From assembly GCA_016182705.1 (NCBI GenBank), contig JACPGA010000021.1, forward strand, positions 1 to 7,023: DNA of 7,023 bases, given 5' to 3'. Source of the DNA: Deltaproteobacteria bacterium (lineage in GTDB: Bacteria; Desulfobacterota; GWC2-55-46). The translations under genes were made by a program, and so were the position numbers. Below, in pieces: positions 1 to 5,403 of this stretch (position 1 is the stretch's first letter; every line of letters starts with the position of its first letter). The notes beneath the pieces are model-generated. The model worked only from the letters and a program-made list of their open reading frames with translations, made no database searches and was not told where the DNA came from.

Positions 1-170
1 ACCGCACACTGAACTCAGAGCAGAAGAACGCGGTGCCTTTCCTGTCAAAGGTGCCTGTCCTTGGAGCGCTGTTCAGGAGCAACTCAAAAGATAACCAGCA
101 TGAGGAACTGCTGGTCTTCATAACGCCAAAGATAGTCAAATACGATAAAAGGACGGAGGTCATACATTGA
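1..170 (+). CDS. pilQ: Type IV pilus secretin PilQ, C-terminal end (partial, 5' cut by window edge)
   Basis: In-frame codons run from base 3 to the TGA at 168-170, about 55 residues. The peptide contains VPFLSKVPVLGALFRS followed by ELLVFITPKIV. This is the typical end of the secretin domain (PilQ/GspD superfamily): a VP-x(2-3)-IP-x-LG-x-LF turn and a last beta strand ending in ITP-(K/R)-IV. The family forms the outer-membrane ring through which the type IV pilus leaves the cell. PilQ is preferred over a type II secretion GspD because the tail after ITPKIV is short and a SPOR-domain cell-wall protein follows directly, but the visible part cannot exclude GspD. The stop codon overlaps the TTG start of the next gene, so the two are probably co-transcribed and translationally coupled. 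Confidence 0.85.
   Translation, partial: RTLNSEQKNAVPFLSKVPVLGALFRSNSKDNQHEELLVFITPKIVKYDKRTEVIH
155..160 (+). promoter_or_regulatory. Shine-Dalgarno site deciding a TTG start
   Basis: GGAGGT lies 6 bases before the TTG at 167, inside the end of the secretin gene. It is the main reason for accepting TTG as the start. No other start would leave the membrane anchor of the SPOR protein intact. Confidence 0.75.
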
Positions 171-910
171 ACCTGAAGGACAAGAAGCTCCCATTGATCG
201 CTGGAGGCGCGGCCGTAGTAGTGATACTGCTGCTCCTCATATTCATGCCCTCGGATAAATCCGGCGACCAGGGCCCTGAGGTCATATCAAAAAGGGTGAA
301 GATAGAGCTGCAGGACACCGCGACGGATATTTCCGCCTCTGCCGAGTCTACAGTTGACAACGCGGCCCCTGAGGGCGCTCCGGCCATGGTTGCCCAGCCT
401 TCAACAACGCCTGTTCCGGAAGCAAAACCAGCGCCTGCCCAGGCAAAGATAGAGCCAAAAGCTGCCGAGTCAAAACCCTCAGCAATCGCGCTTCCTGCGG
501 TTCCTGCCCCCAGGCGAGTTGAACAGGCCGTAAAAGCCCCGGTTGAAAAGACGCTGGATGCGCCGAAAGCGGTCAAGACCGTAAAAACCGCGACAAAGTC
601 TGTTGAGAAGACAAAGAAAGCGGCCGCAAGCAAGCGCATAGCCGCCGGCAACGCCTGGGCCTTGAACATAGCTTCGTTCCCGAGCCTCTCGGAGGCTCAG
701 AGCCTTGCGGGTAAGCTCAAAAAGGGCGGATACAACGCCTATATAGCCGGATTTACAAGAGATTCCTTCAAATGGCACAGGGTCAGGGTGGGCTTTTTCG
801 CTTCAAGGGATGAAGCTTCGAAGGCAGCCGCGGCCATACAGTCGAAGTTCAGGGTAGACAAGCCCTGGATAGCCAAGCCGGACGCCGCCGAGCTGAAGGC
901 GCATTTATAG
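167..910 (+). CDS. SPOR-domain membrane protein with Ala/Pro/Lys-rich linker
   Basis: The protein has 247 residues and starts at TTG. Residues 1-7 are short and basic (NLKDKK), and residues 8-27 form one hydrophobic membrane segment, giving an N-in anchor. Residues about 30-160 are a low-complexity Ala/Pro/Lys/Val linker, suited to spanning the periplasm. Residues about 164-236 are a SPOR domain: WALNIASF opens the first strand, SLSEAQSLAGKLKKGGYNAY is the helix and second strand, and WHRVRVGFFASRDEA is the second RNP-like half. SPOR domains bind denuded peptidoglycan glycans, mostly at division septa (FtsN, DamX, DedD). The TTG overlaps the secretin stop by two bases, so it is probably the last gene of the pilus operon. 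Inference: it may help place the pilus machine in the cell wall. A general division or cell-wall role is equally possible. Confidence 0.87.
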   Translation: MNLKDKKLPLIAGGAAVVVILLLLIFMPSDKSGDQGPEVISKRVKIELQDTATDISASAESTVDNAAPEGAPAMVAQPSTTPVPEAKPAPAQAKIEPKAAESKPSAIALPAVPAPRRVEQAVKAPVEKTLDAPKAVKTVKTATKSVEKTKKAAASKRIAAGNAWALNIASFPSLSEAQSLAGKLKKGGYNAYIAGFTRDSFKWHRVRVGFFASRDEASKAAAAIQSKFRVDKPWIAKPDAAELKAHL

Positions 911-935
911 TTAATGCAATAGTCAAAGAGGCTTC

Positions 936-974
936 AGGAATTCCTTTAAAAAACAAGGCTTTTCCTAAAAGGAA
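936..974 (+). repeat. Cluster of short inverted repeats (AGGAA/TTCCT) upstream of the miaB promoter
   Basis: AGGAATTCCT at 936-945 is a perfect 10-base palindrome. TTCCT at 962-966 and AGGAA at 970-974 form a second inverted pair with a 3-base loop. TTCCTTT at 941-947 can also pair with AAAGGAA at 968-974, so the hairpins are mutually exclusive. The cluster ends one base before the proposed -35 box. It could be an operator or a weak end-of-operon hairpin. There is no GC-rich stem followed by a T run, so it is not a standard terminator. Confidence 0.35.
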
Positions 975-975
975 C

Positions 976-1005
976 TTGACTACTCCATTCTAAAACCCTT
1001 AAAAT
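976..1005 (+). promoter_or_regulatory. Putative sigma-70-type promoter for miaB-DUF151
   Basis: TTGACT at 976-981 matches the -35 consensus in 5 of 6 positions. TAAAAT at 1000-1005 matches the -10 consensus in 5 of 6, with an 18-base spacer. It sits in the only clearly AT-rich intergenic gap of the left half. A transcript would start near 1012, about 35 bases before the miaB ATG. This is a sequence match only. Confidence 0.5.
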
Positions 1006-1046
1006 GTTCTTCTGCTGCTCATTACAGGGAAAGGTTTGTCGCGGGC

Positions 1047-1949
1047 ATGGAAGAACGCTCTGATATACGTGGAAAACTGGTCTTTCTGGAGACCTTCGGG
1101 TGCCAGATGAATGACAGCGATTCAGAGCGGATGCTCGGGATACTGAAGGGCATCAATTTCGCCAGGACAGACGACCCCGGCTCTGCCGACCTGATACTCA
1201 TAAACACCTGCACAGTCAGGGACAAGGCTGAGCAGAAGGTCTACTCCACTCTCGGCCGCTACAAAGAGCTGAAAAAAGCGAGGCCAGGCCTCATCATCGG
1301 AGTCGGCGGGTGCGTTGCCCAGCAGCAGGGAGAAAAACTCCTGAAGAGGGCCCCGCACCTCGATATCGTCTTCGGGCCGCATAATGTCCACAGGTTAAGA
1401 GAACTCCTCCTTGAGGCCGACAGCGGCCAGCGGGTCGTCGCAACAAGGCTTACCGAGACCATAGACGCCGGCGAGTACGGCGTGACCGAGTCCGCTTCAG
1501 GCGAAAAGGCCTATATCAGCATCATGCGGGGCTGCAATAATTTCTGCTCTTACTGCATAGTGCCGTACACAAGGGGCAGGGAGGTCAGCAGGCAAAGCTC
1601 CGATATTTTAGCGGAGATCGAGGGAGTTGCCAGAGGCGGGGTCAGGGAGGTAACGCTCCTCGGCCAGAACGTCAACTCTTACGGCGCGAGCGGCGGCGGG
1701 GATGTCTCGTTCCCCGAGCTCTTGAGGATGGTCTGCCGCGTCGACGGGATCAAAAGGGTCAGGTTCATGACCTCGCACCCCAAGGACATCGGCTCAGAGC
1801 TCATCGAGCTTTTCGGCCACGAAAAAAAGCTCTGCAGACATTTGCACCTGCCTGTGCAGTCCGGGTCTGACAAGGTTCTGGAGAAGATGGGCCGGGGGTA
1901 TACAAGCTCCGGTTATCTTTCGAAGATAGCGCGGATCAAGGCGCTGTAA
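1047..1949 (+). pseudogene. miaB: tRNA-2-methylthio-N6-dimethylallyladenosine synthase MiaB, N-terminal two thirds (interrupted gene)
   Basis: MiaB is a radical-SAM enzyme with two iron-sulfur clusters that adds the 2-methylthio group to i6A37 of tRNAs reading UNN codons. These 300 residues carry the whole N-terminal UPF0004 cluster domain: Cys19 in TFGCQMND, Cys55 in NTCTVRDKA and Cys89 in GGCVAQ. The radical-SAM triad CNNFCSYC is at Cys163, Cys167 and Cys170. TLLGQNVNSYG and HLPVQSGSDKVLEKMGRGYT follow, as expected for the family. The frame then stops with TAA right after IARIKAL, about 140 residues short of the usual length of about 440-450. The rest of the gene continues in another frame at 1948-2286, with about 35 conserved residues missing. 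The ATG at 1047 is preceded by a weakly placed GGGAAAGG about 12 bases upstream. If real, the product would lack part of the radical-SAM barrel and the TRAM domain and would probably be inactive. Confidence 0.9.
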
Positions 1950-1962
1950 CATATACTCGTTC
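1930..1962 (+). other. Breakpoint in miaB: about 35 codons missing, frame lost
   Basis: The upstream half reads IARIKAL and then TAA (1947-1949). The downstream half is in the +1 frame and reads NIYSFMYSPRPNT from 1948. That frame has a stop at 1927-1929, so the join must lie between 1930 and about 1948. In intact MiaB proteins these two pieces are separated by a segment of about 35 residues that contains the conserved D-(x)-IVGFPGET motif. Losing 34 codons plus 2 bases (about 104 bases) would explain both the gap and the frame change. Confidence 0.85.
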
Positions 1963-2286
1963 ATGTACTCACCAAGGCCGAACACGAGGGCAGCCGGTTT
2001 CGAGGGGCAGGTCCCACTTGAGGTAAGGACTCAGAGGATCCAGATATTGCAGGAAGAGCAAAAGGGGATAGCCCTCGAGAGGAACCGCGAGACAATAGGC
2101 AGGACGGTAGAGGTCCTGGTAGAAGGGCCGAGCAGGGGAAACCCTGAGGATATGATGGGCAGGACCTCCTGCAACAGGATAGTCAATTTCACATGCCCGC
2201 CGGGTTATGAAAAGCCCGGTTGCCTTATAGAAGTAGTCGTCACGGAAGCCTTTCAGAGCTCGCTTCGCGCCCATGCCGGAAGGTAA
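1950..2286 (+). pseudogene. miaB: MiaB C-terminal third with TRAM domain (3' part of the interrupted gene)
   Basis: From 1948 the frame encodes NIYSFMYSPRPNTRAAGF, the end of the MiaB radical-SAM barrel. It then gives a helical stretch (RIQILQEEQKGIALERN) and a TRAM domain from about NRETIGRTVEVLVEG to the end, which includes GRTSCNRIVNF and VVVTEAFQSSL. TRAM binds the tRNA substrate. An ATG at 1963 would give a 107-residue product, but no ribosome-binding site precedes it and it starts in the middle of a barrel strand, so it is not an independent gene. No further stops or frameshifts occur up to the natural TAA, which argues for a recent break or an artefact rather than long decay. Confidence 0.85.
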
Positions 2287-2307
2287 CCTTTAAAAAGGAG
2301 CACCGCA

Positions 2308-2796
2308 ATGTTTCTTAAAATGAAAGTCTTCGGGCTTACGATAGACCCTTTCACCAATGTCCCCATAGTGATACTCAAGGACGACGGCGAAAAAAACGCC
2401 CTGCCGGTCTGGATAGGAGTGCTTGAGGCAAGCGCCATAGCTTCCGAGCTTGAAAAAGTCCAGTTCACGAGACCCATGACCCATGACCTCCTTAAAGATC
2501 TGATTAAACAGGTCGGCGCAAAGGTCGAAAAAATAGAGGTCACCGACCTGAAAGACAACGTCTACTACGCCACTATCCACATGACCGGAGCAGCGCGGGC
2601 TTTCACGATGGACTCAAGGCCGAGCGACGCCATAGCTCTGGCGCTTCGCACGGGCGCGCCCATCTTCGTTGAATCGGAAGTGCTGGACAAGTCAAAGACC
2701 ATGGACCTTAAGGGCGAGCCCAGAGAAAAAGGCCCGAATGAAGAGGCCACGTTTGAAGACTTCACACCCGGCGACTACGGAAAATACAAGATGTAG
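2308..2796 (+). CDS. DUF151 / bifunctional nuclease (BFN) family protein
   Basis: The protein has 162 residues and an ATG preceded by AAGGAG with a 7-base spacer. The whole family signature is present: MKVFGLTIDPFTNVPIVIL, NALPVWIGVLEASAIA near residues 30-46, RPMTHDLLKDLI, VTDLKDNVYYATIHM, and SRPSDAIALALRTGAPIFV near residues 103-121. The C-terminal 40 or so residues are an acidic, charged extension. Some members of the family show combined RNase and DNase activity in vitro. The in vivo role in bacteria is unclear, so the name should be taken as a family label. The gene follows miaB by 21 bases and probably shares its promoter. Length and motifs are normal and I see no defect. Confidence 0.9.
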   Translation: MFLKMKVFGLTIDPFTNVPIVILKDDGEKNALPVWIGVLEASAIASELEKVQFTRPMTHDLLKDLIKQVGAKVEKIEVTDLKDNVYYATIHMTGAARAFTMDSRPSDAIALALRTGAPIFVESEVLDKSKTMDLKGEPREKGPNEEATFEDFTPGDYGKYKM

Positions 2797-2820
2797 CTCT
2801 CCAGCGCCCCATTCCACGAA

Positions 2821-2849
2821 AACCGGGCGACAGGCATTGTCTGCCGGTT
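2821..2849 (+). repeat. Interrupted hairpin between the DUF151 gene and the GGDEF-like gene
   Basis: AACCGG (2821-2826) pairs with CCGGTT (2844-2849). Inside it, GACA (2829-2832) pairs with TGTC (2838-2841) around a GGCAT loop, with a 2x2 mismatch between the stems. A competing pair is GGCGA (2826-2830) with TCGCC (2849-2853). No T run follows directly, so this may be a weak or factor-dependent transcription end or an RNA structure, not a clear intrinsic terminator. Confidence 0.35.
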
Positions 2850-2895
2850 CGCCAGATTGACCCCGTAGCAAGATGCGCTTGATATCAGTTTTTTC

Positions 2896-2900
2896 AGGAG
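2896..2900 (+). promoter_or_regulatory. Shine-Dalgarno site supporting a TTG start
   Basis: AGGAG lies 9 bases before the TTG at 2910. It supports this start for the GGDEF-like gene. Confidence 0.6.
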
Positions 2901-2909
2901 TTTTGTTCT

Positions 2910-3911
2910 TTGGATATTGACACAAAAACCGTCCTCACGAAAAAGCTTTTTCCGAGCAGGTTCTACGACGCTTTTTTCATTAGCGAATACGGCCGTATAG
3001 AAGCCGCCAGGGCCACCCGCTATAATACCTGTTTTTCGATAATCCTCATAGGCTTCGGCGGCCTCAACAGGGCCAGTCTTCTTGAAAGCGCGGAAGGGCT
3101 TGAGTTCCTCAAAAAACTGGTAGAGTCCGCGCTCGGCTCCGTCAGGAGCTGCGACGTAGCCGGACTTTCCGAAGACAGGCAGATAATGGTCATCCTGCCC
3201 GAGACCGACTACTTCGGCGCTCTCATGGCTTCGAAAAAGCTTTCCAGGGCTCTGGCAGCAGCTTTTAAGGAAGACTCACCTTTTAATGTCCTTCTTTCCC
3301 ACGCGACCTTCCCGCGCGACGGCAGGACCTTTCAGGAAATAGCCGGTGCAGGCGCCAGAAGGCTCTCCGAGCGCAAGGATTCTCTCTGGGAGCGCCTCGG
3401 CTGCAAGGGAAAGCTGTTCTGGGAGATAGCAGGCTCTCTGACCGGACGGAACATCACCGGCTTTGACGGGGCGTCCTTTGACGCCGGGAGCGGACAGGAC
3501 CTGTCCGAGTTCTTCATCGACCAGATAAACGAGCTCATAATGAAAGAGATAGCCCGCTCGCCGCAGCGCAGGGGCATAATGTATTACGGGACCAGGAACA
3601 TCTCCGCGAGCCTTCCGGTCATGAAGATGCTGAGCACGGCAGGGGCCACGGCCACGAAAGTCTTTCTCGTCGGCGAAAGCGAGGGAAATGTCTGGGAGAT
3701 AAGGAACGCCATGCCACTCTTACTTGACGACCCGAGGCTCAAGGAGACCTTTTTCACATTTTTCCTGAACGAAGACACGGCGTACGCCCTCATATGCAAA
3801 GAGCACTGGGGCGCGACCTTCTCGTGCTTTCATACGGCTGACCCGGTGCTCGTCGAAGGGCTCATCACCAAGTTCCAGAACGAATATTCCCTGCAGGAGC
3901 AGTTAGGATAG
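2910..3911 (+). CDS. Degenerate GGDEF-domain signalling protein with C-terminal putative sensor domain
   Basis: The protein has 333 residues, no signal peptide and no membrane segment, so it is probably cytoplasmic. Residues about 18-155 follow the GGDEF (diguanylate cyclase) fold: RFYDAFFISEYGRIEAARATRYNTCFSIILIGF matches the first helix and strand, and QIMVILPETDYFGALMASKKL matches the strand and helix after the signature. The GGDEF signature itself is replaced by GLSEDRQ (residues 85-91), and the metal-binding DxD/FK region reads IGFGGLN. Diguanylate cyclase activity is therefore not expected. Residues about 195-330 form a second alpha/beta domain (MYYGTRN, KVFLVGESEGNVWEI, a final DPVLVEGLITKFQNEY helix). 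It resembles DICT-type or TrmB/PLD-like sensor domains, but I cannot name it firmly. The gene ends 2 bases before the receiver gene, which suggests an operon and a shared pathway. It is best read as a c-di-GMP- or partner-binding regulator with lost catalysis. Confidence 0.65.
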   Translation: MDIDTKTVLTKKLFPSRFYDAFFISEYGRIEAARATRYNTCFSIILIGFGGLNRASLLESAEGLEFLKKLVESALGSVRSCDVAGLSEDRQIMVILPETDYFGALMASKKLSRALAAAFKEDSPFNVLLSHATFPRDGRTFQEIAGAGARRLSERKDSLWERLGCKGKLFWEIAGSLTGRNITGFDGASFDAGSGQDLSEFFIDQINELIMKEIARSPQRRGIMYYGTRNISASLPVMKMLSTAGATATKVFLVGESEGNVWEIRNAMPLLLDDPRLKETFFTFFLNEDTAYALICKEHWGATFSCFHTADPVLVEGLITKFQNEYSLQEQLG

Positions 3912-3913
3912 GA

Positions 3914-4396
3914 ATGGAGAAGTTCAAGACCCTTATCGCCCTCAACGACGAAGAGGAGGCGGCTACCTTTACCGAGTACCTCACCGGCATGGGTTTCGAG
4001 GCCCTTCGCGCATCTGACGGCGCGCAGGCGCTCGAGCTGTCCATTCAGGAAGTCCCGGCCATCATAGTCGCGGACATCAACCTGCCGGTCATAGGCGGGC
4101 AAAAACTCTTCCAGATATTAAGGAACAACCCGCATACATCCCGTGTCCCTTTCCTGTTCATATCCGATACTGTCGCAGACATAAAAGGCTTCAGGGCGGG
4201 AGTGGACATTTTTCTGGCAAGACCCTTCAACTTAGAGGAGACCTACGCCAGGATAAGGCAGACCCTCTCGGACAATGATCCAGTTCCTTCACCTCAACAG
4301 GAAGGAAGGGGAGCTCAAGGTAACTTCCGGCGGCAAAACCGGATGCGTCCTGATGAAGGAAGGGAATATCTGCAACGCCACCCTCGAAGGCGCTGA
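3914..4396 (+). CDS. Response-regulator receiver domain, out-of-frame tail (5' part of an interrupted receiver-PATAN gene)
   Basis: Residues 1 to about 120 form a CheY-like receiver: KTLIALNDEEE as strand 1 with the acidic pocket (Asn11, Asp12, Glu13), VADINLP with phospho-acceptor candidate Asp54, FISDT with Ser84, and LARPFNLEE as the last strand. The usual Lys of the KP(F) motif is Arg103, and the first pocket Asp is Asn, so normal phosphorylation is doubtful. After SDN (about 121) the remaining 39 residues are Arg/Gln/Pro-rich. They are the +1-shifted reading of the next gene's PATAN domain and are almost certainly not a natural protein end. The native product was probably a fusion with the frame at 4275-5372. 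AGGA at 3905-3908 precedes the ATG by 5 bases. Confidence 0.75.
   Translation: MEKFKTLIALNDEEEAATFTEYLTGMGFEALRASDGAQALELSIQEVPAIIVADINLPVIGGQKLFQILRNNPHTSRVPFLFISDTVADIKGFRAGVDIFLARPFNLEETYARIRQTLSDNDPVPSPQQEGRGAQGNFRRQNRMRPDEGREYLQRHPRRR
4257..4277 (+). other. Breakpoint between receiver and PATAN domains (frame lost)
   Basis: The receiver frame ends its last helix at ARIRQTLSDN. The PATAN frame begins abruptly at MIQFLHLNRK and has a stop (TAA) at 4254-4256, so the join lies between 4257 and about 4275. PATAN/DUF4388 domains normally start about 10-12 residues earlier with a G-x-L strand and a short loop, and a linker would precede that. There is no ribosome-binding site near the ATG at 4275. 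The 122-base overlap of two ORFs would be unusual for real neighbouring genes. A missing segment of length 2 mod 3 explains all of this. Confidence 0.65.
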
Positions 4397-5372
4397 GCGC
4401 GAAAAGGCCCTTTTCCGCATGCTCCAATGGGCTGAAGGCGGGTTTGAATTCACCCCGGGGCCTGTGACCTCGCCGAAGAAGATAAAAGGCGCCACAGGCA
4501 GCGTCCTCATGGAAGGCATGAGGCAGTTCGATGAATTCAGAAAACGGCAAAACGAGTTCCCCGGCCCGAACGCGGCACTGAAACTCAAGATAGACCCGGC
4601 CTCGCTTCCAAACGGGCTTCAGCCCGTGATCCATGAAATAGTGCAGCTCGTGCGCTCGAACCCGCGCGTGTTTGACCTCGTGGAGCGATGCCATTACCCT
4701 GACTACGAGGTATTGACCACTATCTCCTCGATGCTTGCCAAGGGCGTGCTCGAAGTGGAAAAGGGCGCCGAAGAAGCGCCTGCCGAAGAGTTCCTCACGA
4801 CCGACCAGATGATAAGCATCCGCGAGAAGATAATGGGGAGGTTCGCGGACATAACCGGGCTCAACTACGGCAAGATTCTCATCATTTCCACCGGAAGCGG
4901 CGTAATGGCCGATTTTCTGAACGAGTGCAGGAAGATACCCGGTTTTTCCACTAACCAGAAGTCGGCGCTTGAAGAGATCGCCCTGGTAAACCCTCTTGGG
5001 GAGGCCGGTTCATTCAGGCTTTACGGCGGCATGGACCTCGTGCTTTTCTCGATACCCACCGTAAGGAACATGGGCCCGTTGTGGCGGTCTTTTTCCACAG
5101 GGCTCGCAGGTCTCATTCTCCTGTGGGATGAAGAGGGAGAAGGCGTGCTAAAGGAGCTCACAGCAGCAAAGCGGGATATACTCCTTAAAAGGCGCGTTCC
5201 GGTCGCGCACGCCTTCAAAGGCGGAATAGACGTGGGCGTGTGCAGAAAAGTGCTTGGACTTAAATCGAATGATCCGATGTTCGCCTTCGCCCCTGGAGAG
5301 AAAGACGCTGTGCATGAGGTCTTCTACTCGCTTTTCGGGAATCTGGTAAAAGAGGATTACGCGGCGGTGTAG
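4275..5372 (+). CDS. PATAN (DUF4388) - winged-helix-like - degenerate Ras-like GTPase protein (3' part of an interrupted receiver-PATAN gene)
   Basis: 365 residues are open in this frame. Residues 1-90 are a DUF4388/PATAN domain: IQFLHLNRKEGELKV, GCVLMKEGNICNA, EKALFRMLQWAEGGFEFTPG, then GSVLMEGMRQFDE. Its first strand is missing. Residues about 113-163 look like a small winged-helix segment (NPRVFDLVERCHYPDYEVLTTI, then MLAKGVLEV). Residues about 198-360 follow the order of a small Ras/MglA-like GTPase: KILIISTGSG, LYGGMDLVLFSIP, GLAGLILLWDEEGEG, VPVAHAFKGG. The P-loop, the DxxG and the NKxD motifs are all absent, so GTP binding is doubtful. PATAN domains are protein-interaction modules of response regulators, known from PatA and from cyanobacterial phototaxis proteins that act on type IV pili. 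The ATG has no ribosome-binding site and is probably just the first Met after the break. With the upstream receiver the native order would be receiver-PATAN-winged helix-pseudo-GTPase. Confidence 0.75.
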   Translation: MIQFLHLNRKEGELKVTSGGKTGCVLMKEGNICNATLEGAEREKALFRMLQWAEGGFEFTPGPVTSPKKIKGATGSVLMEGMRQFDEFRKRQNEFPGPNAALKLKIDPASLPNGLQPVIHEIVQLVRSNPRVFDLVERCHYPDYEVLTTISSMLAKGVLEVEKGAEEAPAEEFLTTDQMISIREKIMGRFADITGLNYGKILIISTGSGVMADFLNECRKIPGFSTNQKSALEEIALVNPLGEAGSFRLYGGMDLVLFSIPTVRNMGPLWRSFSTGLAGLILLWDEEGEGVLKELTAAKRDILLKRRVPVAHAFKGGIDVGVCRKVLGLKSNDPMFAFAPGEKDAVHEVFYSLFGNLVKEDYAAV

Positions 5373-5390
5373 CCGTGAATAATGGTTTTG

Positions 5391-5398
5391 AAGGAAGG
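5391..5398 (+). promoter_or_regulatory. Shine-Dalgarno site of the PHP gene
   Basis: AAGGAAGG lies 5 bases before the ATG at 5404. The ATG is the only start that keeps the metal-binding HxH at the very N-terminus, as is usual for the family. Confidence 0.6.
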
Positions 5399-5403
5399 TA
5401 CAA

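Noticed and set aside
160..669. A 169-codon open frame on the minus strand, rich in Ala, Gly, Ser and Phe
   Set aside because: It is the mirror of the low-complexity Ala/Pro/Lys linker of the SPOR gene. It has no domain, and the + strand has a clear SPOR domain and Shine-Dalgarno site.
1930..1962. Programmed ribosomal frameshift in miaB
   Set aside because: There is no slippery heptamer at the join, and a frameshift could not restore about 35 missing conserved residues.
2821..2849. Intrinsic terminator after the DUF151 gene
   Set aside because: The hairpin is interrupted by mismatches and is not followed by a T run.
2669..2860. A short + strand frame overlapping the end of the DUF151 gene
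   Set aside because: It is out of frame with an intact conserved gene, has basic low-complexity content and no ribosome-binding site of its own.
2857..2886. Possible promoter TTGACC / GATATC before the GGDEF-like gene
   Set aside because: The -35 is fair, but the -10 matches only 3 of 6 positions. It is too weak to list, though a promoter in this gap remains plausible.
4227..4694. A long minus-strand frame opposite the PATAN domain
   Set aside because: The + strand encodes recognisable PATAN motifs here. The minus product has no family features and overlaps two real domains.
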